40,517 bases of DNA from Chalara sp. BL73 (Eukaryota > Ascomycota > Leotiomycetes > Helotiales): contig CAKJVC010000108.1 in the NCBI GenBank assembly GCA_918026815.1, positions 1-40,517 on the forward strand, given 5' to 3'. The position numbers were made by a program, and so were the translations under genes. Of the stretch, positions 1-11,610 are shown in pieces (the first letter of the stretch is position 1; every line of letters begins with the position of its first letter). The notes under the pieces are model-generated. The model saw only the letters and a list, made by a program, of their open reading frames with translations, did no database searches and was not told the DNA's origin.

Positions 1-1549
1 TAGAGATGCGAGTTTGCTGAATGAAGCCGACAGCGTCTCAAGTATGCCAGCTAGTAGGGATTTGAAACTTGTCTCTTTACTTGCACCAAGCTCGTGAAAA
101 AAGTAGCCGGCCATTGTCACTGCTCGGCCGTGGGTCGATATGTAGCTTTGCGTCTGAGCATTCTCGTACAGGTACTTCATTAGAGTCGATTTCCCCGACC
201 CTGGCAACCCAGTTATCCAGTAGATGGGAACATCCGATTTCAGCCACTTAACAAAACCTGGTCCATCTTCGTAATCATTCCACACCCATTGGAGGCTTTG
301 TTGGTGCTTGTCAGAGATTTTTTCAAGTCGCGGATTATAGCTATGTACCCTGAGGCTGTCGATTAGCTCTAATTACTCTGTCAGTAATAATATTAATATA
401 ATTTAACGAGGCAGGGGAATTATATGCCTTTGTATTCTTCTTTATCAGTATCTTGTGCTAGATAGATCTGTTAGAGAAATTCGTCGACATCGCAAATCCC
501 ATCGTGGTTTTTCTAGACGAGAGGTAGAAAAGTAAAATTTGAACTACAAACAATGGAAGGTGAAAAGATGGTCAAGTCTAACCAGGAAAGCTACTGCATA
601 AATCGGCAATATTGCCTTCAACGAGGAAATAATTATCCATATCTTTCTTCACGGAGGGATTGAAGCGACACATATCTTCATGCACCGCATCAAGTCTGAC
701 TTGATTTTCACGCAAGCCATCAAGTCCCAAGACAGCTGATTCCCGAGGCACTAACTTTTTCAGTGTTAGTATTGCTATATCTGAAGGCCAAGAGATCCCG
801 GAAATGGCCATACATTGCCAATACCTTCGTAGAAGGATATAATCTGATACTGTTCAAGTTGATGCCTCCATTGCTCGTGGAGAACGTCCGAGAATAGAGA
901 TCCTTTTGTCAATGCCTCCATTATGTCATTGGAGACGCTCCAAGGCATTGACTGGGCAATGTTGACGCACATCCTACCGAACTTGACCTTAAGGTCATTC
1001 GTAGGCCCCAAATGAGGAGTTCCAAAAATATTAGCCCGAAACTATTAATTTCAGCTCTAATATCACAACTCGCAGGTATACGGGTGGTTACTAACGTTGC
1101 CTGCTTGATGTCTTTGTACTTGAGATTATTTTGTGCATTGATAAGGGCCTTCAAACAACTTAGTAGATATTTAACATAGTTTCAACATTAACTAACCTGC
1201 TTGATAAGAATTCCACCAAGGCTGTGACCAACCATTATCAAGGGTAAATTTGGGTCCTGTTGAGATTGTTCAGTTTTGGTATTTGACATTAGGTGGCTAT
1301 ACTGACCTTCCGCCGAATGAGCCTCAGACGTTCCAGGAAATGATTTGCATGGATTATGAATCGGTCCTTATCGCTCCCGAATACTGGACTTGAATCGTAG
1401 GAATACAGGAGAACACGCGCAGTCGGCTGCGATTGTGGGAGTGCATCTTTGAGCCAAAGATGCTTGCTTTTGGGGTCTGTCCACGTAGCAACTGCATGGT
1501 CTTCGTTGTTGTACGGGTTCAAGCCATGAACAGCAACAATACTTTTCAT
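1..1549 (-). CDS. SesB-type alpha/beta hydrolase - NACHT STAND (NLR-like) protein, 5' part, one frameshift
   Basis: Fungal STAND proteins of this design join a lipase-like effector to a nucleotide-binding switch and are linked to non-self recognition. The start at 1549 opens directly into the hydrolase (IVAVHGLNPYNN). Exons I can trace: 1549-1307, 1256-1197, 1148-1096, 1041-814, 754-583 and 368 to the edge. The second exon carries the nucleophile elbow GHSLGG and the fourth the FGTPHLG strand typical of SesB/SERAC1-like hydrolases. After a linker, the last exon has a Walker A motif (TGLPGSGKST) preceded by PIYWI, as in NACHT. Introns are about 50-60 nt except the 214-nt one at 369-582. The frame breaks once: the A5 run at 1024-1028 would need one more base to join the third exon to FGTPHLG. 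All other exon phases agree, so a sequencing indel is as likely as real decay. The sensor domain and 3' end lie outside the window. Domain calls are strong; function is family inference. Confidence 0.8.
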
Positions 1550-2816
1550 ACAGAGTTAGTCCCACTAGATGAGGGCGAGAAAACAGATGCTATACTCGAC
1601 TGTTGGATTTAAGTTCTTTTCCGGACCGGTCCCATTATATAGAACTTCAATATGCTATTCGACACGTTAAAATAAGAAGTCCGCACGACCGATTCTATTT
1701 ACCATAGTGGGACAAGTAGCGGCACGTTGGTACTAAGTCGAAAATGAAATGGCGCCTCACACCACCTTGCTAGAACTGTGCAGTGAGATAGCTAGGAAAA
1801 TCTTTTAAGAAATGAAATAATTAAAGGAACCTTTTGAGATCAGGGCCTAGGTAGGGAGCTAAAAGTTGGTGTTTCACTTCACACCGCCACACGCGAACAT
1901 TACACAGCCTCAGGAGTTAGAAATTGGGGGCCGACATTCGCATTGTTAGCCATATCTCTCTGTTGGTTAAGAAGTTGACGGTGTCCTTTTTTGGTCTCGC
2001 CAACGTTTTGGCGAAGAAAGCCGATTTAGCTCACTTCTACAATTCAATATAACTGCTGATTTTCGTAAAAGTGCTAACAATATTCAGAGATTTTATAAAA
2101 TTACTTTGGAATGAATTGTAACTTCAATTTGAGAGAGAATTGCCTAAGTATTTTGCAAGGCTGTGGAGCGGTTGTATCCATGAGACTTCTACTGCTACCT
2201 TTGGATCCCCATATCCTATGATTTAGATTTGTCAAGCAGAACAACTGGCTTCTTGAATGGCTGGAAAAGCTTAAAAAATTGAATGGATGGGGTTTATATA
2301 AAGCTTGGTTCTTCATCCAAGGAGAGACGAGAAAAGTAGATACGATATGCTTTCCTAGATGGGATATAGAGTTCAAGGTTCTGCCTGTTGGGCCATAGGC
2401 GCATAGCACTCGCTTGTAGTTTTATTTGAGATTCTAAGTCTCTAGAGATAATTCAAGTATCGACGATAGGCAGCTTATATAACAATTGTACGTATATTTC
2501 CTCGAGCCTGGAGCATATCACATCTATGTTAGCTGAGACTCCTGGAACCTAGATTATGCTTGTCCTTAGGTAAGTAACAAACCATTCATGTCTAATTTAT
2601 GAACAGTCTCGATCTTTTACAACGGTGATAATCGACTATGCAGTATGCTCAGGATCGACTAGTACTGATGAGGCGGCGCCACGGGAGACTCAAATTACGC
2701 TGCACTTAAGGAGTAGCACACCATGGGTGATTATCCAACGTGATTCATATTCACATGATACATTACAAATATTAATGCCAGTTTAGTGGCAGACCCACTC
2801 CAAAGCATACCCATCA
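1550..2816. other. Intergenic stretch, no supported gene
   Basis: It lies between the STAND gene start and the 3' end of the hydrolase gene. The first few hundred bases should hold the STAND promoter. The longest open stretch, on the minus strand at 2101-2409, resembles no family I know and lacks plausible introns around it. No RNA gene or repeat is recognised. Confidence 0.5.
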
Positions 2817-4242
2817 TTATCCATATCGTCGGGAATCGCCAGCAACGATCGTATCCGGGGTCTCAACATCAAGTTGTATCCCCTGCTCCTCAGCCTCTGG
2901 CGTGCTAACAACTACTGTCTCCAGCACCTTGACAGTTAACCTCCCATCCAACCTCAATACTTCTCTCGCTAGCCCTCGAATCCCCGCTACCACGACCTCT
3001 GGTCGCTCCCACACAATCAAACCCGCTCTACCATCCACCCTTTGCGCGGCGACAACCTCGTGCCTCGAGCTGCCCCACGCCGGGCATACGTAACCTTCTT
3101 GCGCATCCTCAAAAACCGTGATCCCTGCTCGCGATCTCCTTTTCGTGGACGTTAGAGAACCTGCCTCCTTCTCTGCAGCGGCCCAGAAGCGCAATCCCGC
3201 TTCAGGGCCGGGAAGCCAGGATAATTGTGTGATGTCGATTACCTCTTCCTGGCTCAACCGGTGCGTGGCGTTTTGTTTTCGCAACGTGCTGCAAACTAAA
3301 CTCAGAAGGCCAACCGGGGAATCGCAAAGCCCGTATGCTAACGTGTTAGGTTCCCGTAGTCCGACCATGCCTACGCTTCCGTACCCCGTCCCTCGAACCC
3401 TCTCGCTCCAGCTCTTTTTCTTCTTCGGCTTGGTTTGACTTGCTTGGCTTACGCGCAAGGCTTTGAAGTCTTCCTCTTTGTATCCGAAGAGCTCGGCGTG
3501 GAAGAATTTCGCTAGCGCAAACTTTCCCCATGCGAGCAGCTGCCGCAATGACGGACTTTCGAGGGGTGGCTCGAGGAGGTGAATTCCTAAGCAGGACTCC
3601 GGAAAGCTTTCGCCCAGGAGTCGAGTGAGGTGGTAGTCGATCCCTGATGGGCTGTTTCTTCCACTGCCAGTGGAGCTTGCGATGTAGAATTCGTAGCCTA
3701 GTCGTCCCATCAAAGTGTTGAATATTTCTGCAGTACTTTTTATCAAGCCCTCGCTTTTGCTGAACGCATCGCTGAACCCCACGCCTGGTATACTGGGCAC
3801 TACAAGATGGAAGGGCTGCGTAGTCGCCGGATCCTCTGGGTGCGTGAGGCTTTTGAATAGAGGGATGAGGGAAAGGTTCGTGAGCGGGAAGCTGGGAATC
3901 AGAAGCAATGGCACCGCATTCTTATGCCGGCTCTTGATATGCCTATCCAAGCCAGTCAGTCCTGCTTTCGAAGTGAAGAAGTGCATGCTAGGCGTACAGG
4001 AAATGCACCCTCAGTGGCTTCCCGCCAACATCAATCGCGGTGCGAAACTGCGGAAACTCATCGTTATACCGCGCCTCCTTCTCGCGCCAATCATACTGCT
4101 CCAGCCAGTAATCGATCAAAGGTTCTACGATCCCTTTCGGCGTCCCGTATTCCCACTGTTTGTCTTCCGAGAGCTCGAGTTCGTGTGGTAGACGCGTTAA
4201 TTCTAGCTTTTTCTTTGTGAGATCTAGGTATTTGGACGATAC
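2817..4242 (-). CDS. Epoxide-hydrolase-like alpha/beta hydrolase with substituted catalytic positions
   Basis: The protein has the architecture of fungal epoxide hydrolases: an N-terminal EHN segment (KLELTRLPHELEL ... YWLEQYDWREKEARYN) and an alpha/beta-hydrolase body. Two exons are clear, 4242-3998 and 3942-2817, separated by a 55-nt intron with a GACTGAC branch site. Together they encode about 456 residues in one closed frame. A further short 5' exon with the start codon probably lies at 4290-4420; I could not fix it, because the best candidates need a very short intron or a weak donor. In canonical enzymes an HGxP oxyanion motif, a GGDWG nucleophile elbow and a C-terminal GGHF histidine are expected. 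Here the matching places read IPSFP, STGSGRN and GRAG. The fold therefore looks intact while the usual Asp/His pair is not recognisable, suggesting a divergent or non-catalytic member. Assignment to the superfamily is firm; the loss of activity is inference. Confidence 0.75.
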
Positions 4243-4935
4243 CTATGTTTGTCGTCGTCAGCGCTGTCTTTGGAATTACTGACGTATGTGAGGCGATGCG
4301 ACCGGAGAAGTCTCCGTAGTTCTATCGCGCGTTGGGAACCCGGACCCCGAATCTTATGAAATTGAGGCTGGTGAAAACCACTGGACAACGTACATGAATG
4401 CGATATGATTTGACATCCTCTGTTCCAAGAGCAGCGATGCTTTGATCCATTGCTACCTTTTATGACATATATGGCTATCTCACTAAGGCTCCTACCGAGA
4501 CATCCGAGCAAGAATTGGGAGAAGCTAATGAGCTGGGGGGAAGAAAAGAGTATTTGTCGCGCAGCTAGCTTTTCCCTGACGCCTATACAGGAAAAGCCAA
4601 CCTTAATAAAACAGGTGTGGCGTCGAAATTGTGGCTTTCCGCGCTTATGCAGGGCCGCAGTTGAAAGACCCACCCTGTCCGAAAACCGATCTTCCCTTGT
4701 TCAGGGAAAGATCATCCTTGCACAGCCACATTTCATGTTGAAGCATGATTGGATAGAAGACAAACAGAAAACCTGAAACAGTTGCAGATTTCACGCCAAG
4801 CTGCTCAAAAATCAAGGTATTAGCTGATTAGTCATTCCCATTTCACTATCATCCTTGTACCCTTGAACGCCGGCGCTGAATCTGGAATTATAGATCGACG
4901 ATGCTTTCTCCTGAAAAATGATGCTCCCAACCAGT
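4243..4935. other. Gap between hydrolase gene and HID1 3' end
   Basis: Both flanking genes are on the minus strand, so this interval holds the HID1 3' UTR and the promoter plus the unresolved first exon of the hydrolase gene (most likely 4290-4420). Open stretches at 4224-4673 (minus) and 4450-4776 (plus) overlap each other, match nothing I recognise, and are left out. Confidence 0.45.
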
Positions 4936-7900
4936 TCAAACGGGGTTCCGTAACCCTGCTGTCCCGCCACCTTGCGCGTCCCCTCCTCGCAGATTGATGC
5001 TTCCAATCCGGCTCACGATATTGCTCCCCACAGCATCCACCGCTCCCCGCGGCGAGCTCAGTGTCGGTCCTTGTGCCGCGACAGACTCGACGCGAAACAG
5101 CTTGATACCTGTCCCATTCCACACTCCAACCGTACCTTTCGCGACCTGCATCTCGCTTGTGAAGATGAAACCCCAGAGCAAGGACTCGTACCAGCCCAAC
5201 GAGAGCGGTGACCACTCGAAGTATTGGATGCGGATAGGTGACGGGTCGATACCGCGGATGCGCGCCTCGCTGAGGATCTTGATGATATTCGCGTTCGGGC
5301 TGTCGGTAAGCACGTTGATACGAGGCATCGCCGGTGCGAGTTGGTCAAGCAGCGTGAGGATGGTGTGTAGAGGTAACTCAGGCAGCCAGGATTCGATCCA
5401 TTCGGCGGTGGGCTCGAAGGCACCGGTGGATGAGTAGCCAGGTGCTGCGTAGCTGCTAAGACTGGTCACGCTGTTTTGGCGGGAAAATGTGGGCATGCCA
5501 GCTATATGTCGTTAGTCACGGGTAATTATGAAGGAGATAGAAGGCTCACCAGGCATCTTCCCTCTGGCCTTCTCCGACATTCCGCGAAGCTGAGTTGGGA
5601 CGGCATCATCTACGTTTGATGAGACTGAAGACGCGCGAGATGGTGTATGCGAGTCAGCGGGAGTCGGCCGATGATCATCATCGGTATCATCATCCTCGTC
5701 ATCCCCGATAGCGAAGGTACCGTCCTCAGGGACATTGCTTAACGTTGGTGCTCGTTGGAGGGTTGTGGTTGGACTTCGAAGGCTGTCCACAGAGCCTCTT
5801 CGGCTGTCACTAGCGAGTGGATCTGAAGGCTCAGCTCCCCTTTCTTTTCTCCGTCTGTTCCGTCGCTCTATTTCTTCCTGCCCACTCTCTAATGTGAAAG
5901 AGCGTAAAGCTATAAATTGTCAAATAAATCAAGAAGTGGTGGAAGTAGAATTCCTACCATCAAATCTCTTCTGATTTCGTACAATCGCATAGATAAAATT
6001 TGGATTCTCTTCTGGAGTATTAGCATTGAACGGAACCTAGAAAAACCGAGAAGGGTCCAAGTTCATGCTAGTTTCTTGACGAACACCAGCTTTGGTATGA
6101 AGAGACTACATAGCCCCGCCCTGTGAGGCTCCACGCAGAACTCAGAGTGGATCATGCCTTGCGCTCGAGGAAATCAATCTTATTATTAACAAGGGTTAGC
6201 AAAACTCACTAATATACTGATGCTCGATGATCGCATTCATGCTCTCTAGTAGAGACCGGAGAAGCTCATGATTGCTATCATTGACAAGCAAGAAGCTAGG
6301 GGATGACATTGAGGAGAAAAGTTGTAGTAGTTTGGCCGAGGCGGAAGCACCAAGGTTCTCGAGATGTGCCGCAATATTATTAATGACGGCTAATAGTGCT
6401 GGGTAGATGGCTGTAAGCTTTCCTTGACTGGTCGAGATTATGTTGTATATAGACTATAGATATTAGAATTATATTCACAAAGAATCTGCTCGGCATGAGA
6501 CTTACATGTACTAGAAAATCAGCATAAGTCCCATTGAACGATTGCAAACGGATGCTGGGCGGGAGAGTATCTTGAGCCTCGAATTTCTTATTGAGATTCT
6601 TTCCGAAATTTGACTCGACGCTCATCGTCTGTAGCAAGAAAGCACACATTCGCACGATACCCTGCTTCGAAGGGTCTAGCTTATACTCTAATGCGTAAAA
6701 AATTATAAGAACGATGAAATCGTGTGACCGATCTGTATCTATGATGAAAGACCGGAAGCGCTTATTGCATTGTGTGATTTCCCAAAATAGCATAATCATC
6801 TCTGAGGAGCATTTTGCATTCGATTGACTGCCTGGGATATATGATGTAGTAGCTTGAAGTGGCTGGTTGAGAATTCTGGTCATGCCATCTACAAGAAATT
6901 GGAAGTCTTGAGGACGATGCAACCGACCCAGAAAGTGCCGGAAATAATCTGTTATCGTCAGAATTAATCCGCTACTGCATAGCAGAAAACTCACTTTTCT
7001 TTAGATGAGCAGGGTCGGACTCTGGGATGGGATAAAGGAGTATTACAAGCAAAAACTAGCTTTATTAGCCATGATATTGATTAAGAAGGTTATCCTCACC
7101 TGTAAACAATAAGTCACTAATATCTGCTTTGGATCTTTGAAGACCTGAACATTATACGGCACCCGCCAGCTTGCCGGGTTGTATTTTAAAGTCTGTATAA
7201 TATATTAGCTCGAAGCTCACTCTTTTGAGATAAACAGTGTACCGTATTCAATAGAGAGCACAACACCGATAGCACCACCTGCTTATCCGGACATGTCACA
7301 ATATATGTAATTGCTTTGACACCTTGAACAGGCAATAAAGTGGCGGACATATACATGCTTCGACTCGTTATAGTCAAAAGCAAGCGTAATATCTCCGTGC
7401 GGTTGCTCTCAAACTCCTTACTCGTTCCAACAGCTGTATTACATCCAACCCCGGTTTGCCAAATCGCATAGGATACCTTACTTTTATTATTAGCTGACTT
7501 GGGTAAGGTGAAATCGGCGAAAAATAGCATGTCGATAAGGGTATCGATTAATTCTTCTGCTAGTGGTTTAACTTCTTCAAATTCTTCCCCGGCGGCCTCG
7601 AGTTTCGCAAGTTCCTCCTGTGACTCGTCAAAGAGGACATCTCGAGCCAATGCTGCTTTCCCTGATAGTTCGTAAGCTGTTTGACCGGGCGCGCTACTCA
7701 GGTGAGTCAAATATCCTACCGTGTTCGTTTTCTCCTAACCCCCCAGAAGAATTTGTCCTCCCACGCCTGCAATTGATCTGCCTCGTATATGAACGGCAAA
7801 ATGCGTGTTAAGACTCTTATACAATTCAGCGCATCTCGCTCGGGGGCGAACTCGAGATCAGGAAAAGAAGGATGATGCCGGAGGATAAAGAGTCGGCTCG

Positions 7901-8161
7901 TTATAGCAAGTATCAAGGTTTCGAGATTTTCCAATGCGTTATCGCGCGTTCTTCGAATATCAGCGGAGGAGAAGAGGCTGAAGACATCTTCTGCAGACTC
8001 GGGAAGCTCCCAGAACTATGAGGAGTAAGTAATTAAGCTGATACAATGAGATTAGAAATATTTACAGAAGCCCAGTATGGATCATCAGCAGGTATGACTT
8101 TATCTTCGGAGAGCCTAAAAATTCCTTGCTTGAAGACAAGCTTCGAATCAGAGGCTCCCAT
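4936..8161 (-). CDS. hid1: HID1 family protein (Golgi / secretory-traffic factor), complete, ten exons
   Basis: Hid1 proteins are peripheral Golgi-associated factors needed for trans-Golgi sorting and dense-core vesicle biology in animals; the S. pombe relative is Ftp105. The protein opens MGASDSKLVF, a good N-myristoylation context (Gly2, Ser6) as in known HID1. Conserved blocks follow in order: PYWASFWELP, EDKFFWGVRRKRTR, DMLFFADFTLP, KYNPASWRVPYN, HRPQDFQFLVDGMTRILNQP, NPNFIYAIVRNQKRF, LRSFTLESGQEEIERR and, near the C-terminus, EWIESWLPELPLHTIL. Exons: 8161-8066, 8015-7720, 7661-7243, 7192-7100, 7055-6995, 6948-6506, 6453-6210, 6011-5958, 5909-5550, 5501-4936. All phases close to 876 residues if the C-run at 7660-7662 has two bases, as in the second copy; as written, copy 1 carries one extra base. 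A Ser/Asp-rich low-complexity insert lies in exon 9. Its 5' half falls inside the repeated segment. Confidence 0.93.
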
Positions 8162-8477
8162 CCTGATTCGTATCTGTCATTTGTTGTTGTAAAATCTGGA
8201 TTGAACCGGCTGGTACAAACCTCTCAAAGATGAGGTTCCAGCCACAGCCTTGTCAACTACACGTGATGTGGAGCAGAAGATCAAGAGTTTGGATGAACTG
8301 AAACTAGTTACGCTATGTTAGAGTATTATAGTGATTGTGAGGGTGAAGACCACACTGTGTAACTCGATAGTTAGATTTAATAGCACAGTCACGTTTTTCA
8401 ATGCATCTATTGTGATATGTGGCATCATAGGGGTATCCACGCTTGTACACTAGTCTAATAACAACCAAACTCCAGGC

Positions 8478-9321
8478 TTATGTGTAGAGTCGAGTCCCTG
8501 AATTCCTCCTTCCAGTATCATACAGCCATTTATTAGACAATCCGACCGTTGCTCCCTTTCCTACGGCTGGAGTTGGCGTAGCGGGCGTCTCTGGAACATT
8601 ACTTAATCCCCTCGAATTGGCAGCCCCTAGAGGACTTGAAGATCCATAGGAAGCCCTCCTTGATCCATTGAGCCCTCCATTTACTTTCTGTATAAAAGGT
8701 ATTGCTCCAGAAGCAAACGATGACGATTCTCGTCTTGGCGTTCCGGATAGAGGCGAATTATTATAGCTGCCAGGCTTTCCTGCAGGCGAACCGCTGAGAG
8801 GTGTTGACGACCTTGGAAAGCGTGGCGGTGTGCTATATTGAGAGCCGGGCGTAGGTGGTTTCGATGTTGGCGGAAGCCCTAGAAGCTTTCTTTGTGCAGG
8901 GGTGAGCGGTATATCCGATAGATCATCTTTGGTCCGGAATAGAGGTGAGAATGCGATGATGACATTGTAGACGAATATAACTTGGACACCATGGTAGATA
9001 TATAGAGCATATGGATCAAGCGCGCTCCCACTTTGGAACAAACTTGGGAAGCTGTGATAATCCATTAGCCAATGCGGAAACGCTGAAATGAATATCGTAC
9101 GTAGACGAGAGTAATCGCCCCAAGACCCATACCGCAATCAAGCCTGCAGTATTGTATCCAATATTCTTCATGTTCCTATCCGTAAAGCTAGATGCATTCT
9201 GCCTTTTCGAAATTTCCTCGATCTGGGGATGTCTCCATGTTCCTCCCACCGGTGTTGACGGTGTAGCTGCCTGACTCAGAGGAGTTGACGGGCGGGAAGA
9301 TTGGGTAGCCATAATGCGCAT
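8478..9321 (-). CDS. pom34: POM34-type nuclear pore membrane protein (first copy)
   Basis: Pom34 is an integral pore-membrane nucleoporin that works with Ndc1 and Pom152 to anchor the nuclear pore complex. Two exons, 9321-9101 and 9051-8478, join through a 49-nt intron (donor GTACGA, branch GCTAATG, acceptor CACAG) and give 264 residues; a second in-frame ATG three codons later (MATQSS) is an equally good start. The N-terminus is Ser/Thr/Pro-rich. Two hydrophobic helices follow, around AGLIAVWVLGRLL, whose exon runs across the splice site, and YIYHGVQVIFVYNVIIAF. After them comes the LTPAQRKLLGL block typical of the fungal NPCC family, then a long disordered Ser/Pro tail. This matches the known topology of two membrane spans with both ends facing the pore. 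It lies just upstream of HID1 on the same strand and is divergent from the AMP-binding-like gene. Confidence 0.88.
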
Positions 9322-9790
9322 CTATGAGCAACAGCTCACTCTCTCCTCAAGCAGGCTATTCAATATCAGCTTGGGAGACGGATGTCAGCAATGAGGTTGC
9401 AGGGAGATCTTACTCTAGTAGCTAGATTTGCCACAGATAAGGTACAGGCAGTGCGTGAGCAAGTACTCTATTTTATTAGATTCCTAGGTTAGCATTGTCG
9501 CAGGGCAGCGCAAATCGCGGTCGTTGGCGAGAAGATCGATTGTCGAGTTGTTGATCTCGTTCACGGTTTTTGTTTTGACGACGGGGTTGATTCAAGGGCT
9601 TCTCAACCCCAGTCATTTTAGCGCCGGCTGAAGCTCCCCCACCAAAACAGCCGGTTTCAGTGAACGCCCATCCACCTCAAAGCACTTCTAACTAATTCCG
9701 ACGACTTTACGATACAGTCTATTACACACTTTGGCTTACAACAGTACACTGTTGAATAGCATCTGAAGGTTTTGGTTTGCATCTGCCATC
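9322..9790. promoter_or_regulatory. Shared divergent promoter, POM34 / AMP-binding-like gene
   Basis: About 470 bp separates the two divergently transcribed genes, so both promoters must lie here. I see no clear TATA box or known factor site. An identical copy occurs at 15543-16011. Confidence 0.5.
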
Positions 9791-11610
9791 ATGGGGGCTG
9801 GCGACAATATCATGCTCAAGCTCGACCAAACGATAACGGGAGTATTAGGACAGTGGGACGTCTATACAACCCTTATAGCTGCATCATGCATTGCTCTCTT
9901 TGCCTATCAAGTCTTTACTACCCGAGACCCAGATGTACATCCTATGCTGCTGGCTCGACAAGCGCAAGCTGCACCTGTGCGGCAACCCGGAGAATCATCG
10001 GTTTTTAGATCACACTCGGCATCCCACGGCATGCCTCTCTACTCTGGGCTTAATGTGAAGGATCCAGGTGCCTCAAAATGGAGCCGTGGTCGTGACGGAG
10101 ACTTAAGAGATATTTGGCGAAAAGTGGTTACTGGTGAAGTGGACCGAGAGGGGAAGGAGACTGGTCATATTGGCACAATCTCAACAATACTTGGAACGGA
10201 GAATGTGGTCAAGCATAATCTTGGTACATTTTTGCCTCTCGCACGCTTGATTCAAGCATACACTAATATATCATAGCTGAAATAACGAAACAGATCAACC
10301 TTATTGGCCAACATATCAAACAGAACGGCGGACAGAACGTGGCCATTTATCTTCCCAACTCTGTCGAGTTTCTTACCAGCTTATTCGCCTGCGCGTTTTA
10401 TGATCTTACACCCATATTAGTGCCATACGACGAGCATATTGACAAACTTGTATCTCTTCTCAAGCAGTCGAAGGCTGATACGGTTGTGGCTGCCGTCGGA
10501 TCCTTCCCTTTCGATGTTATCACCAAGAGTTATCCTGCCCTGCAACAGCTTATATGGGTTGTGGATGAAGGTAATTCACACCTCGACTGGAATGAGGTTC
10601 CTCGCGGCACAGGTGGTGCAGTTAATGTTTCGACCTGGCAGGACATTGCTCAAGACCCGGATCCATCCTCAAGCACCGATTTACCAGCGATTGATACCAC
10701 TCCCAAGGAATTAAAGAAGGTAATCGCATTCTGGCCTTCTGGAGAGCTTATCAAGTATAGCCAGGAGAATCTAATCGCTGGCGTCGCCGGTCAACTCACG
10801 TCGATTCCAACTAATCAAAGAATAAATCACTCCGATTTGTTCCTACCCGCAGATTCATTGACAAATATATATCCCCTTGTCTTGACGCTCGCTGCACTCT
10901 ATTCGAACGCATCCGTAGCTTTGAACTCAGTAGCCGGCCGCAGCCCAGATCTAGTATTCGCCTCGCAAGGAATTGCACCAACCATTATCGTAGCCTCATC
11001 CGCCATCCTCGCCAAAACCCACTCCGAGACATTCGCGAAGATAAACTCCACTCTCCAGCGTGTCCTACATTGGTCTCAAACACGTACCTTGGTTCAGCAA
11101 GGTATTATGCCCGTGGCGACTATTTTTTCACGCTTTTATGATTCTCTACGTCCGATTATTGGTACTACACCTGGGAAGTTGCGTTTGGTGTATGTCTCCG
11201 AGCAATTGGAGGTTGAGTCACCTGCGCTGAGCGCAGAAATATTGTCCGATCTGCGCATTTTTCTTGGAGCGAGGACCATATATGCTCTGACGGCTCCGAA
11301 AGTGGCTGGTGCCATCACTCAAACGGGAATTTATGATTATAGAGTAGATGATGGCAAAAATAAATACTCACATTTTGGTGCCCCTGTTACTAGTGTTGAA
11401 ATTTATTTCAAGGATACAAAAGAGCACAAGACCACAGATACAATATCTGCAGGAGAGGTAAGCACGCGGCAATCCAAAATATATATATATTATTGAAGGA
11501 GCGCTAATGTTGTATAGATTGCTGTCAGAGGTCCAGCCGTGGTCGGTGATGAGGTGTCTCTGGGAGTCAGTGGGAAGCTGAATAATGACAGCACATTGTC
11601 TTTACTCTAA
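9791..11610 (+). CDS. AMP-dependent synthetase/ligase-like membrane protein, probable pseudoenzyme (first copy)
   Basis: The overall order resembles long-chain acyl-CoA synthetases of the adenylate-forming superfamily. Exons 9791-10223, 10277-11457 and 11518-11610 close to 568 residues; introns have CACTAAT and CGCTAATG branch sites. A membrane anchor occupies about residues 24-42 (VYTTLIAASCIALFAYQVF). The adenylation-type body starts near NVAIYLPNSVEFLTSLFAC. Where active enzymes carry the Ser/Thr/Gly-rich ATP-binding P-loop, this protein reads AFWPSGELIKYSQENL (around residue 296). The chain stops shortly after AVRGPAVVGDEVSLGV, before the A8-A10 C-terminal lid. Loss of both P-loop and lid argues against adenylation and for a structural or regulatory role at the ER, lipid droplet or similar membrane. 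The family call is good; the inactivity is inference from motif loss. The exact fungal orthologue group is unknown to me. Confidence 0.75.

Noticed and set aside
2101..2409. 102-codon minus-strand frame
   Set aside because: No recognisable domain, no neighbouring exons, and low-complexity sequence typical of intergenic DNA.
11480..11492. (AT)n run
   Set aside because: It is a short microsatellite inside intron 2 of the AMP-binding-like gene, ordinary for an intron.
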